From a virus: a stretch of DNA of 25,693 nucleotides. A model generated the notes under the pieces. It had not been told where the DNA came from. It did no database searches and saw only the letters and a list, made by a program, of their open reading frames with translations. The stretch covers positions 1-25,693 of IMG/VR virus record IMGVR_UViG_3300021963_000588. One strand, written 5' to 3'. The translations under genes were made by a program, and so were the position numbers. Positions 18,155 through 25,693 of the stretch are shown piece by piece. How positions within the stretch are numbered: position 1 is the first letter of the stretch; every line of letters starts with the position of its first letter.

Positions 18155-21100
18155 TTATTTTGATTCCAAAGCTACTATTTTATTCTTTAATTCGTCTATT
18201 TCTGCTTTAAGTTCTTGTATTGCTTTTACTAAAGTTGCGTAGATAGCATCTTTTTCAAGTCCTAAGTATTTTACATCATTACCAAACTCTTTAATAGCTT
18301 CTGGCATTGCTTGTTGAACCTCTTGTGCTATAAATCCAAATTGAACTCCTTGATTAATTTTATCATCTTTCCAATGATAGCTAACAGGTCTAAGTTTTAA
18401 TATATTACTAAGACCCCAAGAAATATCATTAATATTTTCTTTTAATCTTTCATCCGATGGATTAGTATTAGTTAAAACACCTGCATTAGAATATATAGCA
18501 CCAGTACCAAAACTATAAGAACCTACACCACCCGAACTATTAACATATAAATCTGGAGTTGTTCCACCTGCTGAAACTGCAAATTTATTTGAACCAGAAC
18601 TTGTAAAACCAACCAATAATGCCCCCCCCGAAGTGATTCTCATTCGTTCGGTAGCACTACCATTTGTAAAGAATGTAATATTACCACCACCACTTACTCC
18701 ACCTTCAGCAACAAGTGAAACGTTATTTGCACCTGCAACACCTGTCCATTGAGTTTCAGTTAATAAGAATCCTGAAGTTACTGAATTATAAAAAATATCA
18801 AATGCATTACTTCTTGTAACACCATTAACATCTAATTTTCTACTTGGACTTGTGATTCCGATTCCAACGTTACCGCTACCTAAGATAGTCATTTTTTGAG
18901 AACCGGAAGTAGCAAATACAATAGGATTATTTCCTGTATTCCATAATACAGTAGAATATGCAGTTACACCAAATTCAGTACCAGCACTATTTTCTCTACC
19001 AAAATAAAATACACCACCAGTATTTTGAAAATAACCATAAATTGGAGAAGTACCAGCAGAAGCAATATTTTGAAATACTGCACCACTTCCTGTAAATAAA
19101 TAATCATTAGCAGTTACACTACTTGAGAATGTAGCAGCACCAGTAGCAGCTATTGTAAATAAATCACTTGTTTGATAACCGCCATTATAAAGAGAACCAA
19201 AACGCATTGTACTACCAGTTCCAGCATCATAGCTAACGCTAATTCTACCTAATGGACTTGTTGCATCTTTCCAAATTATTGATTTATTTCCACTTGGATT
19301 ATTAAATCCAGTTTCTAAAACCAACATATCTAAAGCACTACCAGTAGGATTTGAAACCTTTAATTGTGTACTAAACGTAGCACTTGTACCACTTAAAGCA
19401 CCAGTAAGCGTACCACCTGTTAAAGGTAGGTAAGCAGATAGGTTGCTTGTAAGGGCTAAAGTACCTGTTGCTGCAGGGAAGGTATAATTATAACCTGTTG
19501 CACTTTGGAAAATAAAACTTGCACCGCCAGTACCATTTCTTAAAGCAAAATTAATACCATTATCAGAACCCCACATAAGAGTATAAAATGCACGAGCACC
19601 AGCATTTGCATTTGATAAATAAAATCCATTTTGAACAAATTGCGCACCTGTTGTAGTAACATTTGCAGACAAAGTCATAGCTCCATTACTATTGATTGAT
19701 AATGGCGTAGATGAATTATCATAAGCAAATATGTCAAAAGTATTTACACCAGAAGCGTAATTATTTCCTATTCTCCATTTATTTGTTCCAGCACTTTGTA
19801 ATATTGTATAAGCACTATTTGTTCCAGTACCATTTATTATAGGATTATCAATAAATGTCTTACCACCTGTAAATGTTTGGCTTCCTTCTAAAAGTGCAAT
19901 AGTTCCACTTATTGCTGGGAATGTGTAAGTATAAGTTGCTGGAGAACCAACAAAATCTAAATTAATAGCTTTTACTGAATTACCATCTGCTATTTTTAAA
20001 GACAAAGTTGAACCTGAACCTGTACCACTTTTTGCATATCCTTGTGAAATATAACCACTAACATTAGCTAAAGAAGCATCTGTTTTATAATTTATTCCAA
20101 AATCAAATGAATTTACATCTGTAAAAATATTTTCTGCTTCTAAAAGTGCTAAAGTACCAGATAGGTCTGGTAGAGTGTATGTTCTATTTGTATTGTTACT
20201 TAAAGAACCTAATTCAAATAAAGCAATTTTGCCATTAGAAGAACCTGCATCTGAAAAGAATATGTATTTTGTTCCATCTGCCGTTATAGAATTTGCACCT
20301 GTTAAAGTACTATATGGAGTTATTCCTTGTTTTAAATATAAATAACCGCCTTGTGTACCATTGCCTTGTGCATAAAAACTATTTGCAGTAACACCAGTAG
20401 CAGTTAAACTATATGCTCCTAAATTAACACTTGCAATTGCTCCTGTATAAGGAACTTTGTTATTAAATGTACTCCAATCAGTTGAGCTTAACTTACCTGT
20501 ATTTGTAGCCGAAGCCACAGGTAGGTTAAAAGTATGTGTAGCCGTTGAACTTGATATGTTAAAGTCAGTTCCGCTTGTTCCTGTCGCTAAAAATTGTACT
20601 TGTCTTGTTAAGTTATTTAACGAAGTTAATCCCTTTGAAAATGTTGTAACTACTTGGCACAAATGATTATTCTCTGTATGTAAAGTTACTGTTCTACCAT
20701 CTACGTTTACATAGATTCTAATCGCTATTCTATCTGTTACAGTCAATACGCTTTGAGCAACTGGTATAGCAAAGTAGTAAGGGTTAATTACAGTTCCTTG
20801 ATTGATGTACTCTGGGACTCCAACGCTTGTACCTATTAAGGTAAAAGTTGTGCCGTCATATTTGTAAACCTCTGCATAAACAAAAGGATTACCTGTATTG
20901 TTATTTACACTAAAATAAAACTCACAATTAAAGTTACCAGCAGGTACTTCTAATAAAGCAGGGTCATTGGCATCCGTTAAATAACTCGCTATGTAACCAT
21001 TAGTTGATGCCGTAATATCCGTTCCTGCACCGCTTATAGGTGTTTTACTTAATTGTCTATAAGCAACCCCTCCTATTGTACCTTGACTTACACTTGAATT

Positions 21101-21280
21101 TAGATAGTAACTAACCGAACTACCTCCACCTGTTGATGTTGGGAAATCCGCTAATGTACCATCCCCTCGTACATATTGAGAAGCAGCACCATCTAAAGCG
21201 GTTATAACACCATCATTAGCCACTACTGGACCTTGTATATCCCTAATCTTTGCTTCGCCTGTTACTTGTAATTGACTCAT
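18155..21280 (-). CDS. Tail fibre with C-terminal S74 chaperone domain
   Basis: This 1041-aa receptor-binding fibre has a conserved-looking N-terminus (MSQLQVTGEAKIRDIQGPVV). A receptor or collar-like region spans to ~240. A long repetitive shaft contains three (Y)T-x-P-x-x-x-GT(L/I)AL units at about 367-381, 451-465 and 598-612, and KLDVNG at 815-820. The intramolecular chaperone follows: SDERLKENI at 942-950 with the catalytic Ser942, then FGFIAQEVQQAMPEAI and a terminal coiled coil (KAIQELKAEIDELKNKIVAL). S74 domains trimerise, assist folding and cut themselves off. A run of eight G at 18629-18622 spans codons 884-887. The stop is 5 nt before the next gene. Confidence 0.9.
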   Translation of the reverse strand: MSQLQVTGEAKIRDIQGPVVANDGVITALDGAASQYVRGDGTLADFPTSTGGGSSVSYYLNSSVSQGTIGGVAYRQLSKTPISGAGTDITASTNGYIASYLTDANDPALLEVPAGNFNCEFYFSVNNNTGNPFVYAEVYKYDGTTFTLIGTSVGVPEYINQGTVINPYYFAIPVAQSVLTVTDRIAIRIYVNVDGRTVTLHTENNHLCQVVTTFSKGLTSLNNLTRQVQFLATGTSGTDFNISSSTATHTFNLPVASATNTGKLSSTDWSTFNNKVPYTGAIASVNLGAYSLTATGVTANSFYAQGNGTQGGYLYLKQGITPYSTLTGANSITADGTKYIFFSDAGSSNGKIALFELGSLSNNTNRTYTLPDLSGTLALLEAENIFTDVNSFDFGINYKTDASLANVSGYISQGYAKSGTGSGSTLSLKIADGNSVKAINLDFVGSPATYTYTFPAISGTIALLEGSQTFTGGKTFIDNPIINGTGTNSAYTILQSAGTNKWRIGNNYASGVNTFDIFAYDNSSTPLSINSNGAMTLSANVTTTGAQFVQNGFYLSNANAGARAFYTLMWGSDNGINFALRNGTGGASFIFQSATGYNYTFPAATGTLALTSNLSAYLPLTGGTLTGALSGTSATFSTQLKVSNPTGSALDMLVLETGFNNPSGNKSIIWKDATSPLGRISVSYDAGTGSTMRFGSLYNGGYQTSDLFTIAATGAATFSSSVTANDYLFTGSGAVFQNIASAGTSPIYGYFQNTGGVFYFGRENSAGTEFGVTAYSTVLWNTGNNPIVFATSGSQKMTILGSGNVGIGITSPSRKLDVNGVTRSNAFDIFYNSVTSGFLLTETQWTGVAGANNVSLVAEGGVSGGGNITFFTNGSATERMRITSGGALLVGFTSSGSNKFAVSAGGTTPDLYVNSSGGVGSYSFGTGAIYSNAGVLTNTNPSDERLKENINDISWGLSNILKLRPVSYHWKDDKINQGVQFGFIAQEVQQAMPEAIKEFGNDVKYLGLEKDAIYATLVKAIQELKAEIDELKNKIVALESK
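18622..18629 (-). repeat. G8 homopolymer in the tail-fibre gene
   Basis: Eight consecutive G on the coding strand (codons 884-887, Ser-Gly-Gly-Ala) lie in otherwise AT-rich DNA, about 55 codons before the S74 domain. A one-base slip would remove the chaperone from the product. Such tracts can be phase-variable; none is shown here. Confidence 0.6.
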
Positions 21281-21286
21281 AATATT

Positions 21287-21979
21287 TTATTGAAATAATC
21301 CTCTAATATACTCCCCAGCTGCTAAAGGTCTACCAAAAGTAAGAACTCCTGTTGAACTTATAAACTTAACATCATCACCCGTTGGAGTTCCTGTTGTTAA
21401 AATGTTTTGTGCATCCACACCACCTCTTGAAACGTAAAGACAAGCATAACCTATCGTGTCCGCAAAAGTAATTGATGTTTCGCCACCACTTGCCGTGTAA
21501 CCTTTTGTCTTAACAGGGTTTGAACCTACTATAATTACACCGCTTGGGTCAACCTCCGTTCCTGTTGTATTGTATGCACCTGTACCTTGTAGGCTAATAT
21601 TGTAAGTAGCCACATCCTTTTGTGGTGCGTTTATTGCTAAACTTGATATATTACAAGTTCCGTTAATAATAGTCAAACCATCAACCCCGTTATCAACTAC
21701 AAACTTAATCTCTATTGGCTCTCTTGCTAATTGCTTTTCTAACATAAACAAATATGAAAAGCCAGTCAAAGTAATCAATCCATCACAAGTTACACTCCAA
21801 ATAGCTAAATTATTCTTAAATTCTCTAAACCAAGCACTTGATTGACTTGTTACCTCTTTTTGATCTACGTTCACACTAAACGTACAATTTGTACTACACG
21901 CAAAAGCGACATCAACCTCTGGGTCAACATCTGTTCTATGCCAATAAAGCATTACATTATTTCCTATTACTGCTGCCAT
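21287..21979 (-). CDS. Tail-tube-like protein with C-terminal extra domain
   Basis: This is a 230-aa protein. Residues 1-135 resemble the TP901-1/phage tail-tube fold: GNNVMLYWHRTD, a 'V-D-Q-K-E-V-T-S-Q-S-S-A-W-F' stretch, WSVTCDGLI and a long strand set ending ATYNISLQGTG. Residues ~150-230 form a second beta-rich domain (KTKGYTASGGETSITFADT, RPLAAGEYIRGLF). A major tail protein is normally encoded before the tape measure; this gene follows the hub gene. It may instead be a second tube-like protein at the tail tip or a decorated copy. A TAAATTTG box lies 4 nt before its ATG. Confidence 0.65.
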   Translation of the reverse strand: MAAVIGNNVMLYWHRTDVDPEVDVAFACSTNCTFSVNVDQKEVTSQSSAWFREFKNNLAIWSVTCDGLITLTGFSYLFMLEKQLAREPIEIKFVVDNGVDGLTIINGTCNISSLAINAPQKDVATYNISLQGTGAYNTTGTEVDPSGVIIVGSNPVKTKGYTASGGETSITFADTIGYACLYVSRGGVDAQNILTTGTPTGDDVKFISSTGVLTFGRPLAAGEYIRGLFQ

Positions 21980-21983
21980 ATTA

Positions 21984-21991
21984 CAAATTTA
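21984..21991 (-). promoter_or_regulatory. Possible -7 box before the tail-tube-like gene
   Basis: TAAATTTG (TAnnTTTG) on the minus strand ends 4 nt before the ATG at 21979, in a 19-nt gap. No -33 element is seen. Start would be nearly leaderless. Confidence 0.22.
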
Positions 21992-21998
21992 CGCATTA

Positions 21999-23978
21999 TT
22001 ACTCTATATATTTAATACTTTCAGTTGAAGCATTATCTTGATCTGTAACCTCAATTATTTGATATGAATTAACTTCATCTATTCTTGGATTAATTGTTCC
22101 TCTATTCATCAAAAACTTTTTACCATTATAACTTAAAGCGTTAGAAGTAGAATCAGTTAAAGTATAAACTTTATCTAAATAGTTAAGTCCTTTTGTAGTT
22201 TTAAACTTACCCAATTCAGCTTCTAAAGTACCAAAGTTTCTATTTAATAAATTAGAAAATTGTCTTGCTATAAGCATTTGCAATAAAAGAAAAGTTTCAG
22301 TTCTTGGGTATCTATACCAATTTTTTAAAGGCGATGCCGTGCTATTATATAAAACTCCTAAATTATTTGTATTAATAAGACTAATGGCTAATCTTAAATA
22401 AACAAAAGAAGCATAAGCCTGTGAAGTAGTTTTGATATTTGTATTACCAGTTCCAACTTGCCTTGTTACCTCAATAGATTTAATTTCTTGAGTATTTTGT
22501 GTAATCTTAATATTTCTTAAAGTTGTAGTAAAATGATTTGTAGATGTATCACCAACAAAAAATTTAACTCTAATAAATCCACCCCAATTTTGACCAAAAG
22601 CAAAAGGTATTGCTGGGTAACTCATTTTAACATTAAGACTATAAGAAGCCCAAGGCACTCCTAAAAATGATTCAGGAACTTCTTCATATGTTACATATCG
22701 TTGTGATGTACCCCAAGTATTATTAGTTTCATTATAATAATAAGTTGTAGCACCAACAATACAAGCTATTTCAACCTTACCAGTAGCACTTATCATTTTA
22801 TATTCAAATGAAAAAGTAAAACTTGGACCTATCATATAAGGTAAGTAATAAGTTGGTTGAAAAGGAGGTGTTGGTGTATTTTGTAAATATGCAGTATTTC
22901 CTCTACCACCTATTACAGTCAAAGTAATTTCATTAAATTCAGAATCTTGAACTATTGTAACAACATCACCAGAAATAGGAGAAGTTGTAGATTGATAATA
23001 ATACCATCCATAAGGTAAATTAGTTAATAAACCTGAATTATATAATCCTTTAAGTGTTCCATTATGAATATAATTATTTGGATAACTAAAGTTATAATTA
23101 TGCACCAATTTTGGATAACCTTTTCTAACTATTTTTGTTTGTTCATTATTTATAAAATGCACATTCCCATCTGCATAAGGAGCAATATTTACTGATTCAT
23201 CTAATACTCCAGATGCACCTACTGAAACAGTAGGATATAAAAAATATTGAGTGTAATATCTTGTAGCTTGAGCCATTTCATTAATAGCTAATATTTGCCA
23301 TTGTCCATCACTTTGAAATAATCTACAACCGAAAGAACTAACTATATTTTCTAACACCTCGTAATATGTCTTGCCTTGTAAATCTCTTATGTAAATATAA
23401 CTTTGCGAAAAAGGTTCATCACCAGTTGCATCTGATCTATCAAACATTCCTTCTGCATAATATGAACAAGAAGTAATCATACTAATTGGCTCTGGGTAAT
23501 CAATTATATTTATACATTGAGAAATTACATCTATAATTCTTGTTAGACTATTTATGCTAATATTATCTACATTGTTAAATTGACTATATTCTAATAAAGA
23601 AAGACCATCAATAGCAACAATATCAACTTGCACAAAACCAGTAGTAAAAGGCAAAGAAACGTAATCATTAAATAAGAATCCACACCATAAAAGAGTATCA
23701 CCATTATAAAACTTAACAAAATACTTTCTATCGTCAAAACTTAATAAGGCAGGAAAAGTTATAGCTGAATCTGCTTCTGATATTATAAAAGAAACATTTA
23801 ACTGCGAAGATACAATTGCAGGCAAAGGTTCATCTCCACTTGAATTAGATTGTAAATTAATACTAACTGCTTCATATGTCTTTATGGCACCTACATAATC
23901 TTTTTCAAGTATTTCTACTTTTAATAAAGTGTCATTTCTTAATAATTGAGTTATTGTATATTTTAATCCGTATGCCAT
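21999..23978 (-). CDS. Tail hub/distal-tail-like protein
   Basis: This 659-aa protein follows the tape measure and overlaps its stop (TAATG). The N-terminal ~140 residues (YTITQLLRNDTLLKVEILEK; ITFPALLSFDDRKYFVKFYN; LLWCGFLFNDYVSLPFTTG; VDIVAIDGLSLLE) match the first domain of tail-tip hub proteins of Bacteroidetes phages, a strand-rich ring-forming fold. A helical segment with IIDVISQCI and YEVLENIVSSFGCRLF follows, then a long beta-rich region that could bind fibres. No lysozyme or endopeptidase domain is seen. Its slot, size and start pattern support a baseplate hub to which the fibre attaches. Confidence 0.75.
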   Translation of the reverse strand: MAYGLKYTITQLLRNDTLLKVEILEKDYVGAIKTYEAVSINLQSNSSGDEPLPAIVSSQLNVSFIISEADSAITFPALLSFDDRKYFVKFYNGDTLLWCGFLFNDYVSLPFTTGFVQVDIVAIDGLSLLEYSQFNNVDNISINSLTRIIDVISQCINIIDYPEPISMITSCSYYAEGMFDRSDATGDEPFSQSYIYIRDLQGKTYYEVLENIVSSFGCRLFQSDGQWQILAINEMAQATRYYTQYFLYPTVSVGASGVLDESVNIAPYADGNVHFINNEQTKIVRKGYPKLVHNYNFSYPNNYIHNGTLKGLYNSGLLTNLPYGWYYYQSTTSPISGDVVTIVQDSEFNEITLTVIGGRGNTAYLQNTPTPPFQPTYYLPYMIGPSFTFSFEYKMISATGKVEIACIVGATTYYYNETNNTWGTSQRYVTYEEVPESFLGVPWASYSLNVKMSYPAIPFAFGQNWGGFIRVKFFVGDTSTNHFTTTLRNIKITQNTQEIKSIEVTRQVGTGNTNIKTTSQAYASFVYLRLAISLINTNNLGVLYNSTASPLKNWYRYPRTETFLLLQMLIARQFSNLLNRNFGTLEAELGKFKTTKGLNYLDKVYTLTDSTSNALSYNGKKFLMNRGTINPRIDEVNSYQIIEVTDQDNASTESIKYIE

Positions 23979-25522
23979 TATGCTAAACTTATGTTTTGTC
24001 CTTTAAGTGCTGATGCTTGTTGTGTTCTACTAACTGCAACTAATAAATCTTGTCCTCTTAATACCGCTACTCCACCTCCAGAAGCAGCACCTACCATTCC
24101 TAAACCAGTACCTACTGCGTTGCCAATTTCACTTGTTCCACCTGATATAGCAGCCATAATTGCTCTAAACAATAACGCTTGTGCAACCATTTGCACTAAC
24201 TGAATAACTATTTGTTTAAACGCTTGTTCTAAAGCCAATCCTATATCTTCACCCATTGCCATTGCTTGTATCACACTATTAAAAGCTGGAGCAAGAAGAT
24301 TTGTTATTTCTTGTGTTTCAGCTAATTGCATATTATATAATGCTTGTGCCTTAGCTTGTTCGTTTATATCACGAGTTGCTTGAATAGCATTAAAACCACT
24401 TGTTCTACCACCTAAAGGTGCATTCCCTGTTGGATTTGTTATTGTAGGCGCAGCTCCTCTTTCCATTAATACAGGAGCATTCATTTCTGGAGTAATTGCT
24501 CTTGCTTGTTTACCTATTCTTTGTATGTTATCTCCTACCTCTTTAGTTGAATTTGCTAATTGATTTGCACCTTTATCTAATACATAAAATGGATTATCTA
24601 AAGCTAAAGTTATTGTATTAGCCAATTCAGTATTTAAACTAATAATTCCACTTCTTAAATCTAATGCTGCATTACGAGCATCTAAGTTAGCTTCTTTTGC
24701 TTTAGATATAGAACCAGCTTGAACAATAGATGCATCCGAATAACCATTAGACATTTTGGTAGTCATCTCTAAAACCTTATAATACTCTCTACCAGTTTCT
24801 AAAATCTTTTTATTTGCATCTGATAAAGCAATTGTTTTGTTAGCAATTTCATCAATATATCTTGATGTTATCGCTTGTGCAACCAACGCTTTTGTATATA
24901 GATCAACCGCTGCTCTTGCTTGGTCAACATTTGTGATTGTTGAAGCATACGCAGAATTTACTTTACTTAATTCGCTTTTAACCGCTTTTAATGCCTCCGC
25001 CCTTCTTTCATCACTTACACTTGCATTTTGCGTAATTGTCAAATATGCTTGTAATCTTATTCCTGTCTCACTTGCTTCGGCTCTTGCATCACTTAAACTT
25101 TGTGCAAATTTATCTTCTGCTTTTGTAGCTTCGTTTGTGCCATTTATAAAATCTGCTATTTTAGGACCAAATGCAACAATGATTGAAGAAACTGCACCCA
25201 AAGCTAAACCAATACCTGCTGGACCCATTAAGCCACTTGCCATTGCTTTTAAAGCACCACCTGCACCTCCAGCATCTTTACTTAATCTTTGGAATGATTC
25301 TAATAATGGATTCAAGTTATTCGCAATACCTATAAATCCGTAAGGAGCATCTTGCGCAACCCTTGATAAGTTTGTTAAAGCATTTGTAGCTTGATTGCTT
25401 GTACTTGGCAACGTTTTAAACGCAGTACCTAACTTTGTTGTTGCGGTTACTGTTTCTTGTATATTTTTAACCGCTTGTTGATTATCTGCGGTAATCGTAA
25501 TTTTTAACGTTTCTTGTGCCAT
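23978..25522 (-). CDS. Tape measure protein (514 aa)
   Basis: This is the tail-length ruler and scaffold. The N-terminus (LKITITADNQQAVKNIQETV) leads to QDAPYGFIGIANNLNPLLES at about 57-76, a recurring motif of Bacteroidetes phage tape measures. Hydrophobic, Gly-rich membrane-like segments lie at ~95-125 (GLMGPAGIGLALGAVSSIIV) and ~435-460 (IVIQLVQMVAQALLF, IMAAISGG), with long charged coiled coils between. Ala and Thr content is high. By the usual ~0.15 nm per residue, 514 aa implies a tail of about 75-80 nm. No embedded peptidase or lysozyme domain is visible. It follows the chaperone-like gene and overlaps the hub gene by one base. Confidence 0.85.
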   Translation of the reverse strand: MAQETLKITITADNQQAVKNIQETVTATTKLGTAFKTLPSTSNQATNALTNLSRVAQDAPYGFIGIANNLNPLLESFQRLSKDAGGAGGALKAMASGLMGPAGIGLALGAVSSIIVAFGPKIADFINGTNEATKAEDKFAQSLSDARAEASETGIRLQAYLTITQNASVSDERRAEALKAVKSELSKVNSAYASTITNVDQARAAVDLYTKALVAQAITSRYIDEIANKTIALSDANKKILETGREYYKVLEMTTKMSNGYSDASIVQAGSISKAKEANLDARNAALDLRSGIISLNTELANTITLALDNPFYVLDKGANQLANSTKEVGDNIQRIGKQARAITPEMNAPVLMERGAAPTITNPTGNAPLGGRTSGFNAIQATRDINEQAKAQALYNMQLAETQEITNLLAPAFNSVIQAMAMGEDIGLALEQAFKQIVIQLVQMVAQALLFRAIMAAISGGTSEIGNAVGTGLGMVGAASGGGVAVLRGQDLLVAVSRTQQASALKGQNISLA

Positions 25523-25526
25523 TTTA

Positions 25527-25693
25527 TTATTTTACTCCATACAACTTTAATGTCCTTGCCAATTGTTCTTGTGTCAGTTTTGGCTTATCTTCCTCTTGTT
25601 CATCACTTGGTAAAGGGAAAAATGATTTTAAACTCTTTGGACTTTTATCGGTTGTATTAGCTTTATAAATTAAATAACTAATCATCCTTGTTC
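25527..25693 (-). CDS. C-terminus of tape-measure chaperone-like protein (partial)
   Basis: An open frame enters at the right edge and ends at TAA 25529-25527. It gives TRMISYLIYKANTTDKSPKS, then LKSFFPLPSDEQEEDKPKLT and a terminal QEQLARTLKLYGVK. A short 'Y-L-I-Y-K-A-N' helix followed by a Pro/Phe 'F-F-P-L-P' turn and a charged tail just before the tape measure is typical of the second tape-measure chaperone, which in many phages is made by a programmed frameshift (gpG/gpGT type). The upstream part, where any slippery site would lie, is outside the window. The call rests on position and this C-terminal pattern. Confidence 0.5.
   Translation of the reverse strand, partial: TRMISYLIYKANTTDKSPKSLKSFFPLPSDEQEEDKPKLTQEQLARTLKLYGVK

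Noticed and set aside
24837-25343. Long plus-strand open frame (168 codons) opposite the tape measure
   Set aside because: It is an antisense shadow of an Ala/Thr-rich coding frame. The tape-measure motifs on the minus strand explain the region.
1-25693. CRISPR array, integrase, repressor or insertion sequence
   Set aside because: No regular repeat-spacer array, no tyrosine or serine recombinase motifs, no transposase and no terminal inverted repeats were seen on either strand.

Overview
The window is a 25.7 kb piece of a tailed-phage genome, most likely a siphovirus-like phage (or prophage) of a Bacteroidetes host. Three things point to that host. The DNA is AT-rich. Start codons mostly lack a Shine-Dalgarno sequence and follow A-rich leaders. 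The best promoter matches the Bacteroidetes -33 TTTG / -7 TAnnTTTG pattern. No sheath gene is visible, and a tail-tube-like protein and a tape measure are present, so a long flexible tail is the simplest reading. No integrase or repressor is recognisable here, so lifestyle is undetermined. Every gene I accept is on the minus strand, so transcription runs from high to low coordinates. Genes are packed with ATGA or TAATG stop/start overlaps.

Read in the direction of transcription: (1) 25.7-18.2 kb is the tail: the C-terminus of a tape-measure chaperone-like protein, the tape measure (514 aa), a hub/distal-tail-like protein (659 aa), a tail-tube-like protein (230 aa) and a 1041-aa tail fibre ending in an S74 auto-processing chaperone domain. 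(2) 18.1-13.8 kb holds accessory tail proteins and a lysis cassette: several small membrane proteins (holin candidates), three overlapping spanin-like genes, an M15 peptidase, a GIY-YIG homing endonuclease and a T4/pesticin-type lysozyme. (3) 13.8-12.3 kb holds a calcineurin-like phosphoesterase, a small protein and a minimal HExxH metalloprotein. (4) 12.3-12.0 kb is the main control region: two tandem terminators, a 7-bp inverted repeat, direct repeats and the best promoter of the window. (5) 11.98-6.5 kb is the replication/recombination operon: small regulators including a ribbon-helix-helix protein, a DnaA domain-IV-like protein, a Red-beta/RecT annealing protein, an SSB-tail protein, two homing endonucleases and a DnaD-like initiator with internal iteron-like repeats. 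(6) 6.5-4.3 kb holds a PAPS-reductase-like protein, a NinG-like nuclease, zinc ribbons and a ParB-like protein. (7) 4.25 kb to the left edge is DNA packaging and head: a DUF5681-type small terminase, TerL, portal, a conserved 124-aa protein, a MuF/gp7 protein and the start of a probable prohead protease.

If the source genome is circular or permuted, the head genes leaving the left edge would continue through capsid and neck genes to the tape-measure chaperone entering on the right. The most interesting signals are a lambda-like origin candidate inside the initiator gene, next to a phage-encoded DnaA-box-binding domain; a pseudoknot-like leader RNA in front of a GIY-YIG endonuclease; an eight-G tract in the tail fibre; the dense spanin/holin cassette; and a PAPS reductase/ParB pair resembling IbrA/IbrB.
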